From: Pseudomonas alkylphenolica
Lineage (GTDB): Bacteria; Pseudomonadota; Gammaproteobacteria; Pseudomonadales; Pseudomonadaceae
DNA length: 64,000 nt
Direction of reading: 5' to 3'
Assembly: GCF_000746525.1 (NCBI RefSeq)
Contig: NZ_CP009048.1
Coordinates: forward strand, 4,777,501 to 4,841,500
Of the stretch, positions 46,784 to 55,377 are shown in pieces. Every line of letters starts with the position of its first letter. Position 1 is the first letter of the stretch. Below the pieces are notes generated by a model, which made no database searches, was not told the origin of the DNA, and saw nothing but the letters and a program-made list of their open reading frames with translations. Position numbers and translations under genes: made by a program.

Positions 46784-47671
46784 TCAATGTGCGTAGGTCA
46801 GCAGCAGCTCGGTCGGCACCTTGGTGTCGAGCGACATCATCACGCTCAGGGCAGTGATGGTGAAGATCGAGAACACGAACAGCTTGCGGGCCCACAGGCG
46901 ATCATCGACAGCCTTGTAGCCGGTCCAGGCCATGTACAGCCAGTACATGCCCATGGCGGCAGCAACCGCCATGTAGCTCATACCGGCGTAGCCGCCCAGG
47001 GTCAGCATCAAAGTCGCTACCAGGAACGCCACGATGTACCAGAGGATGTGCTTCTTGGCCACCAGGATGCCACGCTTGACCGGCAGGACCGGAATCGAGG
47101 CAGCCAGGTAGTCGTTGAAGCGGAAGATCGCGATGGCATAGGAATGCGGCATCTGCCAGAGGCTGAACATCACCAGCAGGGTCAGGGCAGCCAGGTCGAA
47201 GCTGTTGCTCACGGCGCAGTAGCCGATCACCGGAGGCATGGCACCGGACAGGCTGCCAACCAGGGTGCCGTGCACCGATTTGCGCTTCAGGTACAGGCTG
47301 TAGAAACCCACGTAGATGATGAAGCCGATCAGGCCGAACAACGCTGCCAGGGCATTGGCCTGCACATACAGCAGGCCAAGACCGACCACCCCGAGCAGGG
47401 TGGCGTAGGCCAGCGCGACTTTCAGCGAGATCTGGCCCTGAACCATTGCACGGTTCTTGGTGCGCTCCATTTTGATGTCGATGTCACGGTCGATGCAGTT
47501 GTTGAACACGCAACCGGACGCCACCACCAGCGAAGTGCCAATCACCGTGGCCAGGAACAGCATGAAGTCGACATGCCCTTGCGCGGCAAGGAAGAAACCG
47601 CCTGCCACAGAAAGCACGTTACCGAAAATGATCCCCGGTTTGGTGATTTGGATAAAGTGCTTAACGGACAT
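46784..47671 (-). CDS. cyoE: Protoheme IX farnesyltransferase CyoE (heme O synthase)
   Basis: UbiA-family membrane prenyltransferase that adds a farnesyl group to heme B to make heme O for cytochrome bo3. 295 aa with the Asp-rich motif [18 protein letters not shown] (about 57-74) and multiple helices. Last gene of the cyo operon, 11 bp after cyoD. Confidence 0.96.
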   Translation of the reverse strand: MSVKHFIQITKPGIIFGNVLSVAGGFFLAAQGHVDFMLFLATVIGTSLVVASGCVFNNCIDRDIDIKMERTKNRAMVQGQISLKVALAYATLLGVVGLGLLYVQANALAALFGLIGFIIYVGFYSLYLKRKSVHGTLVGSLSGAMPPVIGYCAVSNSFDLAALTLLVMFSLWQMPHSYAIAIFRFNDYLAASIPVLPVKRGILVAKKHILWYIVAFLVATLMLTLGGYAGMSYMAVAAAMGMYWLYMAWTGYKAVDDRLWARKLFVFSIFTITALSVMMSLDTKVPTELLLTYAH

Positions 47672-47682
47672 GTCGTCTTACC

Positions 47683-48015
47683 TCACTTCGCCATCATGCT
47701 GGTGTGGATGCTGAACATGATCCACAGCGACAGACCGACCAACAGTGCAATGACCATCACGGTGAACAGGAAGGTCGACACGTTGGAGCTCTGTTCTTTG
47801 GAGCTGTCCATGTGCAGGAAGTACACCAGGTGTACCACTACCTGAATGACCGCCAGGGCCACCACCACCATGATGGTGATGTCCTTCGGCATGCTCGGGA
47901 ACATCACCAGGCCGAACGGAATTGCAGTCAGGATCACCGACAGGATGAAGCCGATTGCATAGGACTTGACGCTACCGTGGTTGCCCTCGGCGTGGCTGTT
48001 ATGTGCATTAGCCAT
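47683..48015 (-). CDS. cyoD: Cytochrome bo3 oxidase subunit IV CyoD
   Basis: 110 aa, three membrane helices (about 22-40, 46-68, 80-104) and the family stretch VVHLVYFLHMDSSKEQ. Small assembly subunit of the oxidase. It directly abuts cyoC. Confidence 0.95.
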   Translation of the reverse strand: MANAHNSHAEGNHGSVKSYAIGFILSVILTAIPFGLVMFPSMPKDITIMVVVALAVIQVVVHLVYFLHMDSSKEQSSNVSTFLFTVMVIALLVGLSLWIMFSIHTSMMAK

Positions 48016-48645
48016 TTACAGAACCCCCAGCAGATACACGACGGTGAACACACAGATCCAGACCACGTCCAGGAAGTGCCAGAACAGGCTCAGGCAGCTC
48101 ATGCGGGTCTTCGCGGTACCAGTGATACCGTGCTTGTTGATCTGGTACATCATGACCGCCATCCAGATCAGACCTGCGGTTACGTGCAGACCGTGGGTAC
48201 CAACCAGCGCGAAGAACGCCGACAGGAAGCCACTGCGCTGCGGGCCGAAGCCCTCGGCGATCAGGTGATGGAACTCATAGACTTCCATCGCGATGAAGCC
48301 GGCACCGAACAGGAAGGTGACAGCCAGCCAGCCCAGCACGCCGCCCTTGTTGCCTTTGAACATCTGCAACATGGCGAAGCCGAAGGTGATACTCGAGAAC
48401 AGCAGCAGTGCGGTTTCGACCGCGACAAAGTCCAGCTGGAAAATGTCGTGACCCGACGGGCCGCCGGCAAAACTGCCGGACAGCACCGCGTAGGTGGCGA
48501 AGAGCGACGCAAACAGGATGCAGTCGGTCATCAGGTACAGCCAGAAACCGAAGACGGTCATCTGGCCCGAGTCGTGGTGGTGATCGTCATGCCCATGGTC
48601 GTGACCATGAGCATGCGTGTCTGCATTGATTACATGACTGGACAT
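48016..48645 (-). CDS. cyoC: Cytochrome bo3 oxidase subunit III CyoC
   Basis: 209 aa with a His/Asp-rich N-terminus ([15 protein letters not shown], about 11-25) and five membrane helices, including [19 protein letters not shown] and [16 protein letters not shown]. The His-rich head is common in Pseudomonas CyoC and may bind metal. Three bases separate it from cyoB. Confidence 0.95.
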   Translation of the reverse strand: MSSHVINADTHAHGHDHGHDDHHHDSGQMTVFGFWLYLMTDCILFASLFATYAVLSGSFAGGPSGHDIFQLDFVAVETALLLFSSITFGFAMLQMFKGNKGGVLGWLAVTFLFGAGFIAMEVYEFHHLIAEGFGPQRSGFLSAFFALVGTHGLHVTAGLIWMAVMMYQINKHGITGTAKTRMSCLSLFWHFLDVVWICVFTVVYLLGVL

Positions 48646-48648
48646 TGA

Positions 48649-50667
48649 TTAAACCTGCTCAAACGATTTGACACGCGCGCCAGCCGGCGAACCGGTAGCC
48701 AGGCCCAGGGCCTTCATGCGCTCACCTTCGATACGCGCCACTTCTTCGGCAGGAACCATGTAGCCCTGGTCGTCACGCGCAGCGTGAGCAACGAAGACAG
48801 CGATGGTGCCGACCAGGCTGGCAGCAACCAGCCACCAGATGTGCCAGATGAAGGCGAAACCGAATACGGTGAGCAACGCACCCATGAACACACCGGTCGA
48901 GGTGTTGTTCGGCATGTGGATCGCTTCGTACTTGGCCGGAACCTTGTAAGCCTTACCGGCTTGCTTGGTTTCGTGCCAGGCGTCCAGATCGACGTTCTCA
49001 GGCATGGTGGCGAAGTTGTAGAACGGCGGTGGCGACGAAGTCGACCATTCCAGGGTACGGCCGCCCCATGGGTCGCCGGTCACGTCCATGTTGTCCTTGC
49101 GATCGCGAATCGACACGTACAGCTGGATCAGCTGGCAGGCGATACCGAACAGGATCAGCACGGCGCCGACTACGGCTACGTACAGGTAGGGTTCCCACAG
49201 TGGGTTGTCGGAGTGGTTCAGACGACGGGTCATACCCATGAAGCCCAGTGCGTACAGTGGCATGAAGGCCACGTAGAAACCGGAGATCCAGAACCAGAAG
49301 GCAGCTTTGCCCCACTTCTCGTTCAGGGTGAAACCGAAGGCTTTCGGGAACCAGAAGGCGAAACCGGCAATGTAGCCGAATACCGCACCACCGATGATCA
49401 CGTTGTGGAAGTGAGCGATTACGAACAGGCTGTTGTGCAGAACAAAGTCAGCACCTGGAACAGCCAGCAGTACGCCGGTCATACCACCGATCGAGAAGGT
49501 AACCATGAAGCCCAGGGTCCACATTACCGGCGCGGTGAAGCGCAGACGGCCCTGGTAGATCGTGAACAGCCAGTTGAACAGCTTAACCCCGGTCGGAATC
49601 GAGATCAGCATGGTCGCCAGACCGAAGAAGGTGTTGACGCTGGCGCCAGAACCCATGGTGAAGAAGTGGTGCAGCCATACCGCAAAGCCCAGTACCGCGA
49701 TCGCGCCCGAAGCGTAGATCATCGACTTGTGGCCGAACAGGCGTTTGCCAGCGAAGGTCGAGGTGACTTCCGAGAACACACCGAAGGCCGGCAGGATCAG
49801 GATGTAAACCTCAGGGTGACCCCAGGCCCAGAACAGGTTGACGTACATCATCGGGTTCCCACCAAGCTCGTTGGTGAAAATGTGGAAGTCCAGATAACGG
49901 TCAACAGTCAGCAGTGCCAGAGCGGCGGTCAGGATCGGGAACGAAGCAACGATCAGGACGTTGGCCCAGGTGCAGGTCCAGGTGAAGATCGGCATGTCCA
50001 TCAGCTTCATGCCAGGCGCGCGCATTTTCAGCACGGTGGCGAGGAAGTTGACACCCGTTAGCGTCGTACCTAGACCCGATAGCTGTAGCGCCCAGATGTA
50101 GTAGTCGACACCCACGCCAGGACTGTACTGGATACCCGCAAGCGGTGGGTAAGCTACCCAGCCGGTCTTGGCGAACTCACCGACACCCAGGGACACGTTG
50201 ACCAGCACGACGCCGGACACCAGCAGCCAGAAGCTCAGGGAGTTGAGGAACGGGAAGGCAACGTCACGCGCACCGATCTGCAGAGGCAGGGCCAGGTTCA
50301 TCAGGCCGGTGAAGAATGGCATTGCCATGAAGATGATCATGATCACACCGTGAGCGGTGAAGATCTGGTCATAGTGTTCGGGAGGCAGGTAGCCCTCGGA
50401 GCCGCCGGTGGCCATGGCCAGCTGCGTGCGCATCATAATGGCGTCGGCAAAGCCGCGCAGCAGCATGATCATCGCGACGATGATGTACATCACCCCGATT
50501 TTCTTGTGGTCGACCGAAGTCAGCCACTCGGACCACAGGTAGGTCCATTTTTTGAAATAGGTGATTGCACCGATCAACGCGATACCGCCGAGCGCGATCA
50601 TGGCAAGTGTCACCATGACTATCGGCTCGTGATACGGAATCGCATCCAGACTTAGTTTACCGAACAT
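48649..50667 (-). CDS. cyoB: Cytochrome bo3 ubiquinol oxidase subunit I CyoB
   Basis: Catalytic heme-copper subunit (672 aa, about 15 helices) reducing O2 with ubiquinol electrons and pumping protons. [15 protein letters not shown] carries the low-spin heme ligand; [17 protein letters not shown] carries the CuB His and the cross-linked Tyr; WLHHFFTMG supplies further CuB His; and [12 protein letters not shown] the heme ligands. Complete. Three bases from cyoA. Confidence 0.97.
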   Translation of the reverse strand: MFGKLSLDAIPYHEPIVMVTLAMIALGGIALIGAITYFKKWTYLWSEWLTSVDHKKIGVMYIIVAMIMLLRGFADAIMMRTQLAMATGGSEGYLPPEHYDQIFTAHGVIMIIFMAMPFFTGLMNLALPLQIGARDVAFPFLNSLSFWLLVSGVVLVNVSLGVGEFAKTGWVAYPPLAGIQYSPGVGVDYYIWALQLSGLGTTLTGVNFLATVLKMRAPGMKLMDMPIFTWTCTWANVLIVASFPILTAALALLTVDRYLDFHIFTNELGGNPMMYVNLFWAWGHPEVYILILPAFGVFSEVTSTFAGKRLFGHKSMIYASGAIAVLGFAVWLHHFFTMGSGASVNTFFGLATMLISIPTGVKLFNWLFTIYQGRLRFTAPVMWTLGFMVTFSIGGMTGVLLAVPGADFVLHNSLFVIAHFHNVIIGGAVFGYIAGFAFWFPKAFGFTLNEKWGKAAFWFWISGFYVAFMPLYALGFMGMTRRLNHSDNPLWEPYLYVAVVGAVLILFGIACQLIQLYVSIRDRKDNMDVTGDPWGGRTLEWSTSSPPPFYNFATMPENVDLDAWHETKQAGKAYKVPAKYEAIHMPNNTSTGVFMGALLTVFGFAFIWHIWWLVAASLVGTIAVFVAHAARDDQGYMVPAEEVARIEGERMKALGLATGSPAGARVKSFEQV

Positions 50668-50670
50668 CTC

Positions 50671-51615
50671 TTACTCCTCTGCCCCAGCAGCTGAATGCAT
50701 ACTCACGTCCATCCCTTCGGTACCGGCCGCTTCTTTGCTCTGCTCTTTTTCGTGGACCGGCCGACCGCGGTTCATGCCTTCGTACTTGTCGACGATGGAC
50801 TGGAACTGCTCAGGCGAGGCCACGCTGTACAGCGCGACTGGATTGTTTTCGCTAGTTTTGGCCAATGCCGCATATTCAGCCGCATCCAGCTGTTTAGGCG
50901 ATTGCTTGACTTCGTTCACCCATGCCTCGAAATCGGCCTGGGAGGTGGCAGTTGCCTTGAACTTCATACCGGTGAAGCCAGCACCGCTGTAGTTCGCCGA
51001 GATACCGTCGAACTCGCCGTTCTCGTTGGCGATCAGGTGCAGCTTGGTGGTCATGCCAGCCATTGCGTAGATCTGGCCGCCCAGGCCCGGAATGAAGAAC
51101 GAGTTCATTACCGAGTCGGAGGTCACGCGGAAGTTAACCGGGGTGTTGGCCGGGAAGACGATCTTGTTGACCGTGGCAATGCCTTGTTCCGGGTAGATGA
51201 ACAGCCATTTCCAGTCCAGGGCGACCACGTCGATCTGCACCGGCTTCACATCGGAAACCAGCGGACGATACGGGTCCAGCTCGTGGGTGGTCTTGTAGGT
51301 CACATAGCCCAGGGCGATGATGATCAGAACCGGGATGGTCCAGACCGCCACTTCGATCTTGGTCGAGTGCGACCAGTCAGGGGTGTAAGTGGCAGCCTTG
51401 TTGGAAGCGCGATACTTCCAGGCGAACGCGATGGTCATGAAAATGACAGGAATCACCACCAGCAACATCAAGCCGGTAGCGATGAGGATAAGGTTCTTTT
51501 GCTCAATGCCGACCTGGCCCTTCGGGTCGAGCAGGGTCCAGTTGCACCCACTGAGTAAAAGCATGCCTAAAAAGGGCAGAATGCCAAACAGTCTGGGGTA
51601 ACGCTTTTTACTCAT
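50671..51615 (-). CDS. cyoA: Cytochrome bo3 ubiquinol oxidase subunit II CyoA
   Basis: 314 aa from ATG 51615 (MSKKRYPRLFGILPF). A lipoprotein signal with LLLSGC places the lipidated Cys at about residue 24. Two membrane helices follow, then a periplasmic cupredoxin-like domain that lacks the CuA cysteines, as expected of a quinol oxidase (VVALDWKWLFIYPEQGIA). First gene of cyoABCDE. Confidence 0.96.
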   Translation of the reverse strand: MSKKRYPRLFGILPFLGMLLLSGCNWTLLDPKGQVGIEQKNLILIATGLMLLVVIPVIFMTIAFAWKYRASNKAATYTPDWSHSTKIEVAVWTIPVLIIIALGYVTYKTTHELDPYRPLVSDVKPVQIDVVALDWKWLFIYPEQGIATVNKIVFPANTPVNFRVTSDSVMNSFFIPGLGGQIYAMAGMTTKLHLIANENGEFDGISANYSGAGFTGMKFKATATSQADFEAWVNEVKQSPKQLDAAEYAALAKTSENNPVALYSVASPEQFQSIVDKYEGMNRGRPVHEKEQSKEAAGTEGMDVSMHSAAGAEE

Positions 51616-52179
51616 CTCACGACCTCTAGAGCAGCTTGCTTCAATGCAATTTGTGTTTTGGTCGCCAACACTTCGTCCTGCCAAGTGTCAGCATTTATGG
51701 GATCGAATACGGTCATGCCTTGAGGCCAGCTGCGGCGGCTCGGCATAAACCGGGTATTACGGTGCTTATTGTTTTGACTTCGTAGGCAACAGGCCTGTGT
51801 TCAGACCAATTCCATTTGGTGCGGGAAATCACGGAGGGGGGTCAGCCCGGCATCGCCGCAGGCGATGCTCGTCAGAGTCAGCAAAAAGAGCCCTGAAGCT
51901 CCTTTAATCCTGCGACTCGCAAGCGGTGCCGAACGGAAATTGGGGGCGATTGTAGATAGGTCGTCATTCAATGACTATGACTAATTGAGCAACAGTCTTT
52001 TACAGAATTGACAATAATCAAGCCTGAAAAATCAGTTTCGCGACAGTTTGTCGCACCCCGTTCAATACCCCTGAAGCCCTTGTATTACAAGGTCTCAGAC
52101 TTGATCTAGATCAAGGCGGGTGCGACACCGAATGAAAGTTCCATTGCACATCAGACTTGCATCAACACGTGACTTTTGT
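51616..52179. other. Long intergenic region upstream of cyoA
   Basis: 564 bp with no gene seen. It holds the cyo promoter(s) and an ANR-type site (52101-52114). The 3' part on the minus strand, near 51760-51775, contains the A-rich AAAACAATAAG. No terminator was found for dsbB, so read-through into cyo is possible. Confidence 0.5.
52101..52114. promoter_or_regulatory. Perfect ANR/FNR-type box
   Basis: TTGATCTAGATCAA fits the TTGAT-N4-ATCAA consensus without mismatch and is a full palindrome. It lies 486 bp upstream of the cyoA start and 66 bp past the dsbB stop. ANR is known to lower cyo oxidase expression at low oxygen in P. putida. Direct action at this distance would need a promoter near 52.05-52.15 kb. 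Confidence 0.75.
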
Positions 52180-52686
52180 CTAAGGCTTGCGACGGTTGCG
52201 GTAGATGCCCAGGGGCACCAGAACAGCCGTGAGGGTGAAGGCCAGCAGCGCCCATTGCGCCAGTGACAGACCCAATACCGGCGGATAGGGCGTGGAACAG
52301 AATCCATCGACCTGGAACACCAGCGGCAACACCGACGCCAGCGGCAAACCATCGACGATCGGCTGCAGGGTATCGATGCCACAGCTGACCGCAGGGTTGG
52401 CCAGAATATACACATGGTTGCTGGCGGCAGCGATGCCGCCGATAGCACTGAGCACCACCAGGCCTTCGAGGACAGTCAGGCTGCGCACCCCGGGCATGGC
52501 AGCGCCAATAAAGGCAAACACGGCAATCAGCAACAGCGCATAGCGTTGCAGGATACACAGCGGGCAAGGCGCTTCGCCGAGCACCACCTGCATATACAAG
52601 GCACCGCCGATCAGGGCCAGGCAGATCACCCCCAGCAGTACCAGAAAGCGCCGTTCCCGGTTCAGGCGCGATGTTTGCTCGTTCAT
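52180..52686 (-). CDS. dsbB: Disulfide bond formation protein DsbB
   Basis: Inner-membrane quinone reductase that reoxidises DsbA. 168 aa with four helices, the first redox pair Cys41/Cys44 (CPLC, followed by ILQRYALL) and the second pair Cys102 and Cys130 in the second periplasmic loop. All four are present. Upstream of and in the same direction as cyoA. Confidence 0.95.
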   Translation of the reverse strand: MNEQTSRLNRERRFLVLLGVICLALIGGALYMQVVLGEAPCPLCILQRYALLLIAVFAFIGAAMPGVRSLTVLEGLVVLSAIGGIAAASNHVYILANPAVSCGIDTLQPIVDGLPLASVLPLVFQVDGFCSTPYPPVLGLSLAQWALLAFTLTAVLVPLGIYRNRRKP

Positions 52687-52866
52687 TGCATATCCTTGGT
52701 TGACTGAATGGCTCGACTGCCTGCCCGCAATTCTACACGCTCAACCAGACCTTTAAGAACGGTAAAAGTGCCGCGCCAGACTTGCTCAGGCTGGCATGGC
52801 CAGCGGCGCAAAGCAGAATGCTGAATTGCCACTATCTTAGTCCTGTGGATTACCCTATCATTAACA

Positions 52867-52882
52867 CTGTACAAATAAACAG
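52867..52882 (+). promoter_or_regulatory. LexA (SOS) box upstream of yebG
   Basis: CTGTACAAATAAACAG matches CTGT-N8-ACAG, the gammaproteobacterial LexA operator, 41 bp before the yebG ATG. It supports the identity of the interrupted gene as the DNA-damage-inducible yebG. Confidence 0.85.
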
Positions 52883-52923
52883 TGTCGAACACATCGATAT
52901 TCAAAAGGCATGTGAGGTGATGA

Positions 52924-53031
52924 ATGGCCGTCGAAGTGGTATACCGCAGCAGCCGCGATCTGGAGCGCTTGTTCATGGATAAAGCTGAAGCTGACCGTCA
53001 CGACAAGATGCTTGTTTTGCGTTCCGCATAA
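52924..53031 (+). pseudogene. yebG: Host yebG, interrupted by the island (5' part)
   Basis: ATG 52924 encodes MAVEVVYRSSRDLERLFMDK then AEADRHDKML, the start of YebG, a small SOS-induced protein of about 80-95 aa. After DKML the sequence turns to VLRSA and a TAA, so only 30 native residues remain. The break coincides with one arm of an inverted repeat and with the start of the mobile island. The remaining 3' part of the host gene is not seen in the window. Confidence 0.85.
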
Positions 53032-53038
53032 TCTTGTC
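53002..53038. other. Putative attachment site at the left island junction (attL)
   Basis: A perfect 8-bp inverted repeat GACAAGAT...ATCTTGTC with a 21-bp centre covers the junction. The left arm is the DKM codons of yebG and the right arm belongs to the island. This is the arm-spacer-arm layout of a tyrosine recombinase core site. A second dyad, AGCAGC TTGCTA GCTGCT, lies at about 53053-53070 before ginA. Confidence 0.65.
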
Positions 53039-53094
53039 TATACCTAGCACAAGCAGCTTGCTAGCTGCTGGCAAGCCTGATTTCTCGGCGAGGT

Positions 53095-55377
53095 ATGACA
53101 TTGACAATTATCAAAGACATAATCGCGAGGGCGGACCATCCGTTTGAAAATCTTGAAGAGCGGCCTCTCTCCCTCTTTGCCAGAGACCATGTTCCTCAGG
53201 GGCAGCGCATTACTAGCACGCTCCGGTATCTCGAATGCTACCTTCAGATTACAGATCAAGCGCTTACCTATCAGGATGTCGCGTCAACTGCCAGCGATGA
53301 GATTCTCGCCACGTTTTGCGGCGCACTATCAAGCCCGAAATTCGCCACCCTAACTAAAGGGACGATTTCTACAATCATTAGAAAACTTACGGCTGTCGTA
53401 AACTGCATCAGATCCCAACATGACGCCTTGCCCTTTTCAACGTTTGGTTCGGATACGACTGCCAACCCATTATTAATCGAGTATCGTTCAGCCTTTGAAA
53501 GCTTACATTTGAATGAGGAGAAAGTCTGGTACTGGTCCGGATGGGCATGTCTCAACGGAGCGGGGAAAATTGTCAACTTACCTCTCGTCAACGTTTATTA
53601 CTCATATGGTAGAAAATTCACCCAACTGCTATACAACATATGCGAAACGTATCTTGCAGGTCGTCGCTTGCCAAATATTCAATTTGTCAGTTTATTTAGC
53701 TCGTACCTTTCTAAATATCCAAATGAGTTCAAGGAAGCGGATTTTAGCAACAAAGATGGCTCCACTAATTTTTTCAGCGCCCTGTGGAAACACCTTTATC
53801 TTAGCTCCGTAGAAAAGAACCTACATCATGAGACCGCCATAGTTTCTTGGCGCTATCATATTATGCCGTTTATCAAAACCCAACTTGTTCCGAATGGTCT
53901 TTTTGCAAAACCTGATTGTCTCGCCGATCCGGCCCCGACCGATTCACGCGGACAAAACAAAAATCTAAAAGAGCGCCCGGGCGGGATTGTAAAAGCCAAT
54001 CTATTGACAGAGATCCCTCTCCATATCTCAGATGACGAAGCATTTCGACACCTGAAAAGACGAATAATTTTCTGCCATAGCGCAGCAATTGAATGGTGCA
54101 ACAGAGTTGTTCAAAGGGTTCAGACTGCCAACGAGAGACTCGAACTTTTGGCTCGAGATGGCAAGCCTATACTTACGGGCTCCAGACTACACGATGAGCC
54201 TAACGCCTGGCTCGCGTCGAACGATAATCCAGACCAGCTAAAAAATCTCGCCGCAACCCTAGAAATATATGGATACGATGAACTCCGACGCGCCCTCAAA
54301 AACTGCAACGTTTCTCACGGCCCCATTGCTGAAAGCTTAGGACTACCAACCACTGACGTTTTAATACCAATATGTATAAAACTTATTTCATTAGACCCGA
54401 AGATCACCCCAAGTTTTCTCACCAGCGTGGCGATCTTTGATAAAAATGACAAGCGCAGGGGTATAGACTCAGGCGACACAATAGAATACCTGCATGGCCA
54501 TAAAGATCGGCGCGGCCCCAGCAAATCTGAAATTCGAATTCCACTGAATGAAGAATCAAAGAAAATAGTTCAACTACTAGTTTCTATAACTTCACCACTG
54601 CGTGCGTCCTTAAAAAAATCAAACGACCCCCGATGGCGAAAGCTACTGCTGACCTCTAGGCAATTCGTGGGCCCTCCATGTGAGTTCGGGTGCAAAGCAA
54701 AAACTGACGATGGACGAGTAAAGAACCTAATAAACGAACTCACAACAACCCATGACTTATCCCATTGGAAACCGGACGAACTCAACCACTTCGCCAAGGC
54801 TATTCTTTGCCCCTCGAAAATGAGAACCACATCCGGCGTCGTGCATTTTCTAGAGACTGGCAGCCTCCATTCGATGGCAAAGGTATTAGGTCACGCTAGC
54901 TACGACCCAAAATTACTAGCTACCTACTTGCCCACAAGTATCTTGCATTACTTTCGGGAACGGTGGGTTAGAGTTTTTCAGACAGGGGTAATAGTTCAAG
55001 CAATGAGGTCCAGCAAGTTCCTACTAGAGGCAACAAATTTCACAAACGACCATGAGCTCGCCTCATTCCTGGAGAACCACACGCTACCTGACATAAGCGA
55101 ATGCTCTGAAACTATTTTACCAGATCCTACCCGGCCAGGCAACACCAAACTCCTTATATCAATTAGTTTACCCGTCGCGAGAATACTACTGACTTTAAAA
55201 GAGCGTAGAGAAGAAGGCGAATTGAGCGAAAACCTTATGCATTGGGCAGAGTTTTGCGAGCACTTACTAGACCATCTACATTCTGATAAAGAAAACAGTT
55301 TTGAAGCCCTCGAAATATTCAAGCTTGCGAAGGAGCTTGGGTCAATGAGCGACATAGGCATCTCATCAAATGGATAA
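53095..55377 (+). CDS. ginA: GInt recombinase GinA (divergent tyrosine recombinase family)
   Basis: 760 aa, first gene of the island operon, 57 bp from the putative attL. The C-terminal third looks like a worn integrase catalytic domain: CPSKMRTTSGVVHFLETGS near 570 aligns with the box II region, and LGHASYDPKLLATYLP near 598-613 with the His/Tyr end. I cannot see the box I Arg, and the usual His of HxxR reads Ser. It may therefore be a structural partner or use other residues. ATG 53095 has AGG only one base upstream, so a later start is possible. Overlaps ginB by 8 bp. Confidence 0.78.
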   Translation: MTLTIIKDIIARADHPFENLEERPLSLFARDHVPQGQRITSTLRYLECYLQITDQALTYQDVASTASDEILATFCGALSSPKFATLTKGTISTIIRKLTAVVNCIRSQHDALPFSTFGSDTTANPLLIEYRSAFESLHLNEEKVWYWSGWACLNGAGKIVNLPLVNVYYSYGRKFTQLLYNICETYLAGRRLPNIQFVSLFSSYLSKYPNEFKEADFSNKDGSTNFFSALWKHLYLSSVEKNLHHETAIVSWRYHIMPFIKTQLVPNGLFAKPDCLADPAPTDSRGQNKNLKERPGGIVKANLLTEIPLHISDDEAFRHLKRRIIFCHSAAIEWCNRVVQRVQTANERLELLARDGKPILTGSRLHDEPNAWLASNDNPDQLKNLAATLEIYGYDELRRALKNCNVSHGPIAESLGLPTTDVLIPICIKLISLDPKITPSFLTSVAIFDKNDKRRGIDSGDTIEYLHGHKDRRGPSKSEIRIPLNEESKKIVQLLVSITSPLRASLKKSNDPRWRKLLLTSRQFVGPPCEFGCKAKTDDGRVKNLINELTTTHDLSHWKPDELNHFAKAILCPSKMRTTSGVVHFLETGSLHSMAKVLGHASYDPKLLATYLPTSILHYFRERWVRVFQTGVIVQAMRSSKFLLEATNFTNDHELASFLENHTLPDISECSETILPDPTRPGNTKLLISISLPVARILLTLKERREEGELSENLMHWAEFCEHLLDHLHSDKENSFEALEIFKLAKELGSMSDIGISSNG

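Noticed and set aside
51755..51775. A-rich AACAATAA-like Crc/Hfq motif upstream of cyoA
   Set aside because: It is one short match about 150 bp from the start codon; Crc/Hfq motifs that matter normally lie at the ribosome binding site.
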